Shown here: positions 26,241-34,064 of the stretch, in pieces
Numbering within the stretch: the stretch's first letter is position 1
Layout of the letters: the number at the start of each line of letters is the position of its first letter
Notes under the pieces: model-generated
Told to the model about the DNA's origin: nothing
Database searches by the model: none
What the model saw: only the letters and a program-made list of their open reading frames with translations
Position numbers and translations under genes: made by a program
Origin: Mucilaginibacter pedocola
GTDB taxonomy: Bacteria > Bacteroidota > Bacteroidia > Sphingobacteriales > Sphingobacteriaceae
Length of the DNA: 64,000 nucleotides
Direction: 5' to 3'
Assembly (NCBI RefSeq): GCF_002013915.1
Contig: NZ_MBTF01000012.1
Span: 310,001 to 374,000, forward strand

Positions 26241-27521
26241 TTAGTGTCCACCAACCATCTCCACCGTCTTAACTTTCAAATTCCTTAACGCGAACCAAAG
26301 GATAGCTACAAAGCTTATACCTGGTACAATATAGGCCATTTGGATATTGGTCATGTCCGACACGCGGCCCATTATTGGCGGCATAATGGCGCCACCAACT
26401 ATACCCATAATTACCAGCGACGACCCCAGTTTTTTCTTTGGCGCATCCAGATCGCGGATGCTGAGCGAGAATATGGTTGGGAACATGATAGACATAAAAA
26501 ACAGCACGGCCATTAGTACATAAACCAGCCATGCACCGTGCAGCGTAACCGCCGCAGCAATAAGCCCTATATTGATAATGGCATAAGTAACCAAAAGCTT
26601 TACCGGGTTAAATACCAGCATTAATGCCGTGCCCGATAAGCGGCCAAACATAAACAGTAGCAGTGCTACGCTTAACAATTCTGCTGCGGTATGTTCGCCA
26701 AAGCCGGCCACATGTTCGCTGTAGCGGATGAAGAAGCTGGTTACACAAGCCTGGCCACCTACGTAGAAAAACTCGGCCAACACGCCCGACATCAGGTGCT
26801 TATCTTTTATCAAAACTTTAATTCGCCCCAGCAATGGTTTATTTTCGGCCGCGCGTACTTCTGCAGACTCTTCGTGTATTTCGGGGAAGGCCGTGCGCCA
26901 TACAAATATGGCAACTAACAATACCACAACACTTATAACCACAAAGGGCAGTTTTACTGAAGATGCCTCGTGGTTTAAATAGGCATTGAGTTGCTCGGGC
27001 GGCATGGCCTTTTCCTGCGCATCGGTTAACACGGTGCCCGATAGTATGAATGTTTTACCAATGAAGGGTGCCAACGCGGCCGCAAGCCCGTTAAAGGTTT
27101 GCGCCATATTGATACGCACGGTAGCGCTGCTTGGGTCGCCAATTAAGGTGATGAGCGGGTTGGCGGCTGTCTCCAAAAAAGCCATCCCCGAAAACACCAC
27201 AAATAAAGCGCCCAGGAAGTAAGCATAATTACGCGCATCAGCAGCAGGGTAAAATAATATTGCACCGACCGAGAAAAGCAGCAAACCAAACACAATGCCA
27301 CCCTTATAGCCGTATTTCTTCATGAATAAGGCCGCGGGGATAGGAAAAATGAAGTAAGCTACATACGATGCCGAATCTATTAATGAGGATTGAAAATCGC
27401 TGAGCTGGCAGGCCTTTTTAAGGTGCGGTATAAGTATCGGGTTGAGGTTCAGGGCAAATCCCCATAAAAAAAACAGGGAAGTTATAAGCGCTACTGCTAT
27501 GGCGTTGCTATTTTTTTGCAT
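26241..27521 (-). CDS. FucP-like sugar:proton symporter (MFS)
   Basis: A 426-residue, twelve-helix MFS protein of the FucP/GluP branch, with the N-terminal ALITSLFFLWGFALNLNPIL motif (FFLWGF), the ETAANPLITLIGDP motif after TM4 (about 122-136) and an 'AQTFNGLAAALAPFIG' stretch at TM5. These features mark transporters for L-fucose and related hexoses and pentoses. In E. coli FucP also carries D-arabinose, a sugar with the same stereochemistry as L-fucose at C2-C4. It is the last gene of the operon with GH172, FAH and DUF6786-like genes. Confidence 0.92.
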   Translation of the reverse strand: MQKNSNAIAVALITSLFFLWGFALNLNPILIPHLKKACQLSDFQSSLIDSASYVAYFIFPIPAALFMKKYGYKGGIVFGLLLFSVGAILFYPAADARNYAYFLGALFVVFSGMAFLETAANPLITLIGDPSSATVRINMAQTFNGLAAALAPFIGKTFILSGTVLTDAQEKAMPPEQLNAYLNHEASSVKLPFVVISVVVLLVAIFVWRTAFPEIHEESAEVRAAENKPLLGRIKVLIKDKHLMSGVLAEFFYVGGQACVTSFFIRYSEHVAGFGEHTAAELLSVALLLFMFGRLSGTALMLVFNPVKLLVTYAIINIGLIAAAVTLHGAWLVYVLMAVLFFMSIMFPTIFSLSIRDLDAPKKKLGSSLVIMGIVGGAIMPPIMGRVSDMTNIQMAYIVPGISFVAILWFALRNLKVKTVEMVGGH

Positions 27522-27568
27522 TTTTTCGGTTTAAATGTAAAAGGGCAAAATTGGTGGCACAATATATA

Positions 27569-28798
27569 TCATTTAAAGGCAGCTTGTATATCATCCAGCG
27601 AAATTGCCAATATCTTAAAAGAAATTGCGTTTAACGCTGAACGGCTACCAGTGAAATGGTACACCGTGTGGTTATGCACCAACTTTTCGCCCGGCTTTAA
27701 AAACGCGGCAGGCGATACGCTTTCCAACTCGTAAAAAGGACCCATTTGGGTGCCATTTGCTAAAGGGCCGTCGTTGTACGCATTCACAGCATCGCCAACA
27801 AAAGGTGGCTTATCAGTACGCCATTCCTGGTTCAGGTAGGTTTCGTTAGGATGCACATCAAAGGTGGTTATGGTGAGCACATTGTTTTGCGCATCGTAGC
27901 TACCGGCCACGCCTTTTGTGCGTACGGGCGGCATGCCCAATTTCCCACGCGATTTCCCATCGGCCTTAAATAATAAAATGCCTTTATCAAATTTCACCCG
28001 GTCGGGAGGTATCTGCCCAAAGTAATTGGTGGTTGCTACATTGCCCGCAGCTTTCTCGTTGTAAGGAATAACTATAACCGTTTTATCAGATGGGGTAAGC
28101 ATATCCAAATTCCACAAGCATGGTGCACCGGTAGTTTTGTCCCAGGCTTTATCGCCAGTATTTGTAATAGCGTTTTGCGTGGTAAAGGCTACTGTTTTCA
28201 CATCGCTGCCCAATGTTATCGCCAATTCTTTTTGCGCATCTTCGCTGTTTAGTATCTTTATGCGCCTGGCTAATTTTATCTTCAGGGGCGTGTTGGCATA
28301 GTTGAGCATTTCGGTAGTTTTCTCTAAAGTTGCCTCCCCGCCATTTGCCGAAACCAACTTCCATGCTTGGTTATCAATAGCCGGCGGCGTATGCCAGTTA
28401 TCGAACTCCATTTTAGTACCGGGCTTAAAGTACAGTGAGAAAGGCCCGCCCTCCGGCCCCAGCCACAGCCTGTCTTCGCCGCCATAGGCATTCATGTGTT
28501 CATCGGGCTTACCGTCAAAAGCCTTGTAGTTTATCCAGCCGAAACTTTTGCCTGTATCGCCGTCAGCCGTTGAAGTAAATACTTTACCCTGATACTTTGG
28601 CGAAACAATGACCCTCGAGTTACCTGCCGACAATATCACCAAACTATCGCGCGAGCTTAAGAACACACTATCATATCCAAAGGTACCTTTGGCGAAATTG
28701 GCTGTATCGGTAGCGGCGGCCTGCTGTTTTGAGGCATTCTGTCCGCAAGAGTAAACGGCCAATGCAGGTATCAAACCCAATAAACATATTCTTTTCAT
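27569..28798 (-). CDS. DUF6786-like lipoprotein (possible sugar mutarotase-like fold)
   Basis: A 409-residue lipoprotein (MKRICLLGLIPALAVYSC, lipobox VYSC). The mature part contains GGEDRLWLGPEGG, FGWINYKAFDG, EMLNYAN and CLWNLDMLTPSDKTVIVIPY, features I associate with the DUF6786 family; these proteins look like beta-sandwich sugar-binding or mutarotase-like folds, but no activity is established. It overlaps the FAH-type gene by 4 nt and precedes the FucP-like transporter by 47 nt, so it probably acts in the periplasm on the same sugar. Confidence 0.7.
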   Translation of the reverse strand: MKRICLLGLIPALAVYSCGQNASKQQAAATDTANFAKGTFGYDSVFLSSRDSLVILSAGNSRVIVSPKYQGKVFTSTADGDTGKSFGWINYKAFDGKPDEHMNAYGGEDRLWLGPEGGPFSLYFKPGTKMEFDNWHTPPAIDNQAWKLVSANGGEATLEKTTEMLNYANTPLKIKLARRIKILNSEDAQKELAITLGSDVKTVAFTTQNAITNTGDKAWDKTTGAPCLWNLDMLTPSDKTVIVIPYNEKAAGNVATTNYFGQIPPDRVKFDKGILLFKADGKSRGKLGMPPVRTKGVAGSYDAQNNVLTITTFDVHPNETYLNQEWRTDKPPFVGDAVNAYNDGPLANGTQMGPFYELESVSPAAFLKPGEKLVHNHTVYHFTGSRSALNAISFKILAISLDDIQAAFK

Positions 28799-29658
28799 GC
28801 CCGCTGATGTTTGGGGTTCAGATTAATGGTATTCACCATCGTACCAATATGGTCAATGCTCATCTCTACCACATCGCCGGCCTGCAGGGTGAAAGTTGGC
28901 GGCGGCACCAGGCAAGTGCCCGTCATTAAATAACACCCTACCGGGAAATCCAATTCGCGGTAAAGGAAACCGCTAAGTTCGGTAAGTGACCGTTTGATGC
29001 GCGATACCGTGGTTTCATCTTCAAAAGCCACCTCGCCGTTACGGATTATCTTCATCCTGATAGCAGCTTCTTTATCGATAGGTTGCTCACTCACGAATAG
29101 GCATGGGCCAAGGGCGGCACTTTTTTCATATATTTTGGCTTGCGGCAGGTACAGGGCGTTCTCCCCTTCTATACTGCGCGAGCTCATATCGTTACCAATG
29201 GTATAGCCTTGTATGTTTCCGTTCGAGTTAATAAACAAGGCCAGTTCGGGCTCGGGTACATCCCATGTAGAATCGGTACGGATATAAACCTCCTTTAAAT
29301 GCCCCGACACGCGCGCGGCTGTAGATTTAAAGAACAGCTCGGGCCGTTCGGCATCGTAAACCTTATCGTACAAACTGGCCCCACCCGATTCCTGTGATTC
29401 TTCCATCCTTGCATCACGGCTTTGCAGATAGGTTACACCAGCGGCCCAAACCTCCTGCGTGCCTATGGGCGGCAGAATATTTTCGGCGCTCAGCCAATCG
29501 TTTTTCTCGGCTTCGCTAAGCGGTTTCCTGGTGATGAGGCTTGCCAGGTAGCTCTCCAGCCAGTCGTTATTTACAATAGTGTCCCAATCGCCTTTAACTT
29601 TAAAAAATCCATCGGTTGTTTGCAGCAGGTTGCCTTTTTTGGTTTTGTAGAGTTTCAT
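28795..29658 (-). CDS. Fumarylacetoacetate hydrolase-family enzyme (2-keto-3-deoxy-sugar acid dehydratase-like)
   Basis: A 287-residue cytoplasmic protein with a FAH-fold core: TWDVPEPELALFINSNGNI (metal-binding Glu pair), YTIGNDMSSRSIEGENALYL (Asp metal ligand), then LGPCLFVSE and a C-terminal TGTCLVPPPTF. The combination resembles 2-keto-3-deoxy-D-arabinonate dehydratase (KdaD), which converts that acid to 2-oxoglutarate semialdehyde. The precise substrate cannot be read from sequence. Placed 1 nt from the GH172 gene and overlapping the DUF6786-like gene, it points to oxidative catabolism of a pentose or fucose-like sugar. Confidence 0.8.
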   Translation of the reverse strand: MKLYKTKKGNLLQTTDGFFKVKGDWDTIVNNDWLESYLASLITRKPLSEAEKNDWLSAENILPPIGTQEVWAAGVTYLQSRDARMEESQESGGASLYDKVYDAERPELFFKSTAARVSGHLKEVYIRTDSTWDVPEPELALFINSNGNIQGYTIGNDMSSRSIEGENALYLPQAKIYEKSAALGPCLFVSEQPIDKEAAIRMKIIRNGEVAFEDETTVSRIKRSLTELSGFLYRELDFPVGCYLMTGTCLVPPPTFTLQAGDVVEMSIDHIGTMVNTINLNPKHQRA

Positions 29659-29659
29659 A

Positions 29660-30823
29660 TTAGTTTATCTCGAGGTCGTCTTTTGAGGGGAATTTAGGGA
29701 AAGCACCGTGCTCGCCGGTTTGGTACCAAAACACTACCGATGCAAGGTCGTCCTGCAGGGGCAAATACCTGCCACCACTGCGCCAGCCCAATGCCTGCAG
29801 GGTTACGCGCAGGTTCTTTTCAAAACGTATTGGGTCGGCAATGTGCCACCGGTACAGGCCAAAGCGCTGGGCAATGTTGTAGTGCCCATCGCCCCGTATC
29901 ACTTGCGGCAGGCCGGTGTATGGGCCGCTAAATTCGGTATACTCGGTACCCTCACTCCCATCGGGGCGTTTACGGCGGGTGTCAAAATCATACGATCCGC
30001 AAAAATAATCTTCGGTGCCGGTTCCAATAATGGTGGGGTATTTGGTATCGCCATCCATAAAAAATTTGATCTCGCCTTCGCCCCACCAACCGTTCTTGTT
30101 AGATCCATACGCCAAATAGGTACCCACGTATTGGCCCTTGCCCTGTATGCTATCAACCAGTACATAATCTTTTTTATATGGCAGCGGGTTTATACGGCGG
30201 AACTGCGCATGGAAGTACCCCGCATCATCGGGCACCTTGGTTAGCGTATAATCTACCTGGTAATACAGTACCATATCCTCGTCGTCAATGTTCTCCATAG
30301 TAATGCGGCATTTTTTACGGAAAGGCATAGGCCAGTAGCAGTTAAAAGCACTGCCGGGGTTCACCACCACGGCCAGCGAGGTAACGGGCGCGTATTTTCC
30401 CCAACCATTACAAAAGAAATCGCCCACGGGTGCTTCTACCGATGGTGTAGTTTCATCGTCCCAATAAAAGCGGATAATGGAGTAGCGCCAGTTGCCGGTG
30501 GGTGTCATCCAAATGTGCTGGATGGCGCCGGGGCCGTCTATCTCGGCAACGGTATAAGTTGTATGCTTTTTGATGACCACACTGGGGCTCACCTTCCAGG
30601 TGGGGCCCAAATCGCGCGAGGGGCCGGCACCTGTGCCCGTAGTGGCCATACCGCCCTTTCCTTTTTCACCTTTAAAATTCTCGGGACTGATGGAGCGGCT
30701 GATGGCATCTGAAGTGCGGAAGATGTTACCCATATTATTGTTTAACCCATCGTACTTTTGCTGCGCGCGTGCAGTTAGGGCAAGGAGGCAAAGCATCCCC
30801 GCAAAAAACAATTGCTTCTTCAT
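29660..30823 (-). CDS. DUF2961/GH172 family glycoside hydrolase
   Basis: A 387-residue secreted protein (signal peptide MKKQLFFAGMLCLLALTARA, mature QQKYDG). DUF2961 markers: GPGAIQHIWMTPTGNWRYSI, IRFYWDDETTPSVEAPVGDF, FNCYWPMPFRKKCRI, and IGTGTEDYFCGSYDF (about 265-280). DUF2961 is now GH172, whose characterised members include alpha-D-fructofuranosidase/difructose-anhydride enzymes and D-arabinan-acting exo-D-arabinofuranosidases. First gene of a four-gene operon; no SusC/SusD genes are nearby in this window. Confidence 0.88.
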   Translation of the reverse strand: MKKQLFFAGMLCLLALTARAQQKYDGLNNNMGNIFRTSDAISRSISPENFKGEKGKGGMATTGTGAGPSRDLGPTWKVSPSVVIKKHTTYTVAEIDGPGAIQHIWMTPTGNWRYSIIRFYWDDETTPSVEAPVGDFFCNGWGKYAPVTSLAVVVNPGSAFNCYWPMPFRKKCRITMENIDDEDMVLYYQVDYTLTKVPDDAGYFHAQFRRINPLPYKKDYVLVDSIQGKGQYVGTYLAYGSNKNGWWGEGEIKFFMDGDTKYPTIIGTGTEDYFCGSYDFDTRRKRPDGSEGTEYTEFSGPYTGLPQVIRGDGHYNIAQRFGLYRWHIADPIRFEKNLRVTLQALGWRSGGRYLPLQDDLASVVFWYQTGEHGAFPKFPSKDDLEIN

Positions 30824-30926
30824 GGTTGTGGTTTATAGGAACTGCAATGTAGTAAATAGTTTGTAGTTTGCAGGGCATTACCAAACACCCGACAGCTACT
30901 AATAAACAAACTGAACCACCGAACTA

Positions 30927-31964
30927 ATGAACCGCCAACCGAAACTAAATTGGGTAAATAATTTGCGGCTGTTGGCCATGTTTGCTGTGGTGGTTTTGCA
31001 TACCGCATCGCCATTGTTATTCGCTTATAAAACAACAACTGTCGGCAATTGGATGGCAAGCGATGTATACAATGCGGTAACCCGTTTTGCCGTGCCTGTA
31101 TTTGTAATGATAACCGGGGCGCTCTCTTTAGGCCGCGAGTATGAATTGAGCAGTTTCCTGAAAAAGCGCATCGGCCGGTTGATTCTCCCCTTTTTATTCT
31201 GGAGTTTGGTATACGTGTTTTACCAATGGTACGAGGAGATCATTTATTTTAAAGGCACAGTTTGGGAAAACATCTGCCTGGTGCTTCACCAATTAAAAAC
31301 CGGCACCTCATACCACCTGTGGTATGTTTACCTGCTCATCGGGCTTTACCTTATCATACCCATTATTGGCCGTTTCGCCCGGCAGGCCACCGAAAAAGAA
31401 TTGCGTTATTTTTTGGCCTTATGGTTTATTACCATACTCATCAGCGGGCCTTATTTAAGCAGGTATAGCACTGCTATAGAACTGCGTTATTTTAGCGGAT
31501 ACATTGGTTACCTGGTATTGGGCTATTATCTGGCCAATAAGCAAATCAATTTCCCGGGCCTTGCTTTAATAGCTACCCTACTTTTTGTTTGCTTCGCGAT
31601 AGTGATTGCCATCGGCACCTATTACCTCGAGGTAAAAACCCATGAATTAAGCACCTTCTTTTACGAGCCGTTGGGGCCTTTTGTGGTAGTGTTAGCAGCC
31701 AGTGCTTTCCTTATTGCAAAAAACACGCTTATAACTATTGGTCCGCGGCTTACCAAAGTATTTGATAAAGCCAGCGCCAATACGCTGGGTATTTACTTTG
31801 TGCACGCGCTGATATTGAATATACTGGAGATAAATGATATCAACTATTTAATTTTCTCCCCCTGGATTGGTATACCAGTGGTGGCGTTGATTTGCTTTTT
31901 AATATCATGGTTGGTGATATGGGTAATGGGTAAAGTGCCGGTGTTAAAGCACATAACGGGATAG
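30927..31964 (+). CDS. Membrane-bound acyltransferase 3 family protein
   Basis: 345 residues with about ten membrane helices. Features of the Acyl_transf_3 family are present: LRLLAMFAVVVLHTASPLL with the conserved His25 in the first helix, a basic loop KKRIGRLILPFLFWS, and a YHLWYVYLLIGLYLIIPII segment. These enzymes transfer acetyl or succinyl groups to surface sugars or other acceptors in the inner membrane. No partner gene tells the acceptor. Monocistronic, divergent from the GH172 gene. Confidence 0.88.
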   Translation: MNRQPKLNWVNNLRLLAMFAVVVLHTASPLLFAYKTTTVGNWMASDVYNAVTRFAVPVFVMITGALSLGREYELSSFLKKRIGRLILPFLFWSLVYVFYQWYEEIIYFKGTVWENICLVLHQLKTGTSYHLWYVYLLIGLYLIIPIIGRFARQATEKELRYFLALWFITILISGPYLSRYSTAIELRYFSGYIGYLVLGYYLANKQINFPGLALIATLLFVCFAIVIAIGTYYLEVKTHELSTFFYEPLGPFVVVLAASAFLIAKNTLITIGPRLTKVFDKASANTLGIYFVHALILNILEINDINYLIFSPWIGIPVVALICFLISWLVIWVMGKVPVLKHITG

Positions 31965-31965
31965 G

Positions 31966-32133
31966 CTTGCAGTGGGCGGTTTGCAGTTTGCAGCTCGACG
32001 GTTATTTAAATGCCGATCAGTAATATCGAAAAATCAATCAGTGGAATCATCCCCCAAACGGTGAAATCCCAAAAAAAACCAAAAAAAGCTATATCTTTGC
32101 AGTTACAAATCTGCAAACTGCCCACCGCAAACC
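31966..32133. repeat. Intergenic inverted simple-sequence arms (CAGTTTGCAG type)
   Basis: CAGTTTGCAG at 31984-31993 (with a second TTTGCAG-like unit before it) is complementary to CTGCAAACTG at 32111-32120, and GGGCGGTTTGCA to a CCCACCGCAAACC neighbour. The arms flank the ssrA promoter region, and a related TTTGTAGTTTGCAG unit sits at about 30862. Confidence 0.6.
32092..32099 (+). promoter_or_regulatory. Candidate -7 element of ssrA
   Basis: TATCTTTG matches TAnnTTTG exactly, 49 nt before the mature tmRNA 5' end, implying a processed leader. No TTTG at -33 is visible. Confidence 0.6.
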
Positions 32134-32147
32134 GTAACTCAAAAATT

Positions 32148-32515
32148 GGGGTCGACCGGAATTGACAGGATGGAGATAAATAAGTAAGCATGCAGCGCGT
32201 TGGGTGAATTAGCGCTTTAATCTGAACACTCAAACCTATAAATGGCGAAAATAACTACGCCTTAGCTGCCTAATTTAGAATTAGCATAGCTTTTGTCCTG
32301 CCGGTTTTCTGTTCTGTTGGATCGGCAAACGGGGCATCGAAAAACGGAAATAGCCTGCTTTAAGGTGTGGAAAGCAAGCGAAACAAAGCACCTAAGGTTT
32401 AAGGTACAGGCAAGCGGTTGGCCTTCCTCATCCCCTACAATTAAATAACAGCTAAGCATGTAGAAAGCTTACTTTATACCATGTTTGGACGAGGGTTCGA
32501 ATCCCTCCGGCTCCA
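32148..32515 (+). ncRNA. ssrA: Transfer-messenger RNA (ssrA)
   Basis: tmRNA rescues stalled ribosomes and tags the nascent protein for proteolysis. The 5' end GGGGTCGACCGGAATTGACA and the 3' end, a T-arm (GGGTTCGAATCCC) followed by GGCTCCA, can form a tRNA-like acceptor stem (5' GGGGTCG with 3' CGGCTCC, with G-U pairs). The tag frame runs from 32244 (GGC GAA AAT AAC TAC GCC TTA GCT GCC TAA) and encodes GENNYALAA, as seen in Bacteroidota; the first residue could be the preceding Asn codon. CCA is not encoded. The gene is about 368 nt long, usual for one-piece tmRNA. Confidence 0.95.
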
Positions 32516-32518
32516 CTG

Positions 32519-32558
32519 AAAGCCCCGACTTATATTATTTAAGCCGGGGCTTTTTTAT
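32519..32558 (+). terminator. Intrinsic terminator of ssrA
   Basis: AAAGCCCCG (32519-32527) pairs with CGGGGCTTT (32545-32553), followed by a T-run (ttttttattt). It lies 3 nt after the tmRNA 3' end. Confidence 0.85.
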
Positions 32559-32701
32559 TTATACGCTAACTTAGGCTATACGCCTCGGTCAAACTCCACT
32601 ATCCGTTTTAACATATTGACATTTATCACGCTCCGATTGTGATAAATGCCCTCTCCTCCAAATCCCACGCACGCGACCTTTGGTATCAAATAAATAATAC
32701 C

Positions 32702-33253
32702 ATGAAAATATTAATTTTGATTACAGGGCTGGTTATTATAGTAGTAGCGGCCTTTGCAAAAAATGGAAAAGGTAACAGGGGTATCGACAGGTTAACAAAG
32801 AAAACCGCCCCAACAACCGCAGCCGATGAAGCAACACAAACAAGCGAAACAGATTCGGCGGCAGTTAAGGTGGTAAACCACTTTTTTGATAAATTTAAAA
32901 GCGGCGCCCCACTGGATGACCTTGTGGCGAGTTTTGATGAAAAAGCCGATTACTTTATCCCCGGCGATACTAAAAACGTACCCTGGATAGGCAAACGAAC
33001 CGGGCATGCAGCCATTAAGGAAAGTTTCAGGCTGTTGCGCGAAAACATAAAACCGGAAAAACTAACGTTCACCGATATGTTGGCCAAAGGTAATCGCGTG
33101 GTCATTCTGGGCTACCTCGAATCGCGCATGAAAAAGAACGATAAAGTAATGAAGTCGGAGTTCAGCATTGATATTGTTGTAGAGAATGGGCTAATTACCC
33201 GCTACCATCTGCTGGAAGATTCGTTCGAAGTTTCGGATAAGGCCAAACTGTAA
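32702..33253 (+). CDS. SnoaL-like (NTF2-fold) exported protein
   Basis: 183 residues from the ATG at 32702: MKILILITGLVIIVVAAFA is an N-terminal anchor or signal, then a low-complexity linker and a SnoaL-like domain (about 60-180): VVNHFFDKFKSGAPLDDLVA, YFIPGDTKNVPWIGKRTG, and VVENGLITRYHLLEDS. NTF2-fold domains of this type are small ligand-binding or scaffold modules; no function is assigned. The frame is open 21 codons further upstream, but that sequence adds only polar residues ahead of the signal. Convergent with the Crp-type gene across a hairpin. Confidence 0.72.
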   Translation: MKILILITGLVIIVVAAFAKNGKGNRGIDRLTKKTAPTTAADEATQTSETDSAAVKVVNHFFDKFKSGAPLDDLVASFDEKADYFIPGDTKNVPWIGKRTGHAAIKESFRLLRENIKPEKLTFTDMLAKGNRVVILGYLESRMKKNDKVMKSEFSIDIVVENGLITRYHLLEDSFEVSDKAKL

Positions 33254-33275
33254 ACGCCGGGATATTTTGGATTTG

Positions 33276-33303
33276 ATGGGCGGTACTCACAAGTATCGCC
33301 CAT
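33276..33303. terminator. Hairpin between SnoaL-like and Crp/Fnr genes
   Basis: ATGGGCGGTA (33276-33285) pairs with TATCGCCCAT (33294-33303) across an 8-nt loop, with one G-T pair, followed by TTTAATT. It lies between two convergent genes and could stop both. Confidence 0.6.
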
Positions 33304-33308
33304 TTTAA

Positions 33309-33893
33309 TTATGCCGGCTTTTTTACCGCTTGTTTTCTCACCCTGCTCAGGGTTTCGCGCGTTAGGCCTAAAAAAGATGCGATCATATACAGGGGCACAC
33401 GGTTATAAAGCGTAGGGTATTGGCGTACAAAATTATCATACCGTTCCTCTGCCGATTCGCTGATGTTACTGAAAATGCGGTTCTGGTGCGCTTCAAAGTT
33501 ACGTGCAGTAAGCTCTTCTATAATTTGTTTAAACGTGGGGATAGTTGCCAGCAGTTGTTCCCATTTCTCTTTCGAAAACCATATCAGCTCGCTATTCTCC
33601 AACGCCTCGATATAGCACTGCGAAGGTCGGCTCGACATGAAGCTGGTAAAATCGGATATCCACCAGTTCTCTATCGCAAATTTCATGATGTGCTCAGTGC
33701 CGTCATCGGCAACGCGGAATAGCCGAAAACTGCCCTTTACAACAAATCCTACAAAATTGCTTACCGTCCCCTCTTCAAGCAGGTACTGGCCTTTACGGAG
33801 CTTTTTTTGTACCGAAGCCTGCTCAATATGTTCAAGTTCGCTGTTTGTCAGGGTTCCTTTTTGGGAAAGGTATATTACAAAAGGGTGGAACAT
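33309..33893 (-). CDS. Crp/Fnr family transcriptional regulator
   Basis: 194 residues from the ATG at 33893 (MFHPFVIYLSQKG). It has a cNMP-binding-type beta roll (about 20-120: LRKGQYLLEEGTVSNFVGFV then VKGSFRLFRV), and a C-terminal winged helix (about 150-190: PLYMIASFLGLTRETLSRVR). The residues that bind cAMP in E. coli CRP (RE near a short helix) are not obvious, so the effector may differ, as in many Bacteroidota Crp-like proteins. The gene is single; targets are unknown. Confidence 0.9.
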   Translation of the reverse strand: MFHPFVIYLSQKGTLTNSELEHIEQASVQKKLRKGQYLLEEGTVSNFVGFVVKGSFRLFRVADDGTEHIMKFAIENWWISDFTSFMSSRPSQCYIEALENSELIWFSKEKWEQLLATIPTFKQIIEELTARNFEAHQNRIFSNISESAEERYDNFVRQYPTLYNRVPLYMIASFLGLTRETLSRVRKQAVKKPA

Positions 33894-34064
33894 TGGCGTG
33901 GCTTTTAACAAAATTATTCAAAAAGGGGCGGCACTCAAAGTATGTATGTATTAATATGTTGCCCGTGTGACTTGGCGCATCATCCGCTTACCATTTGTAA
34001 TTAGTGAAAGCTTCGCGCTTACCGCCCACCCTTGCCATATCCGCCAAAACTATTATCTTTAGGT

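Noticed and set aside
32460..32515. A tRNA gene at the 3' end of ssrA
   Set aside because: The T-arm and acceptor match the tmRNA, and the 5' half lies 300 nt upstream in ssrA; there is no separate D-arm or anticodon arm.
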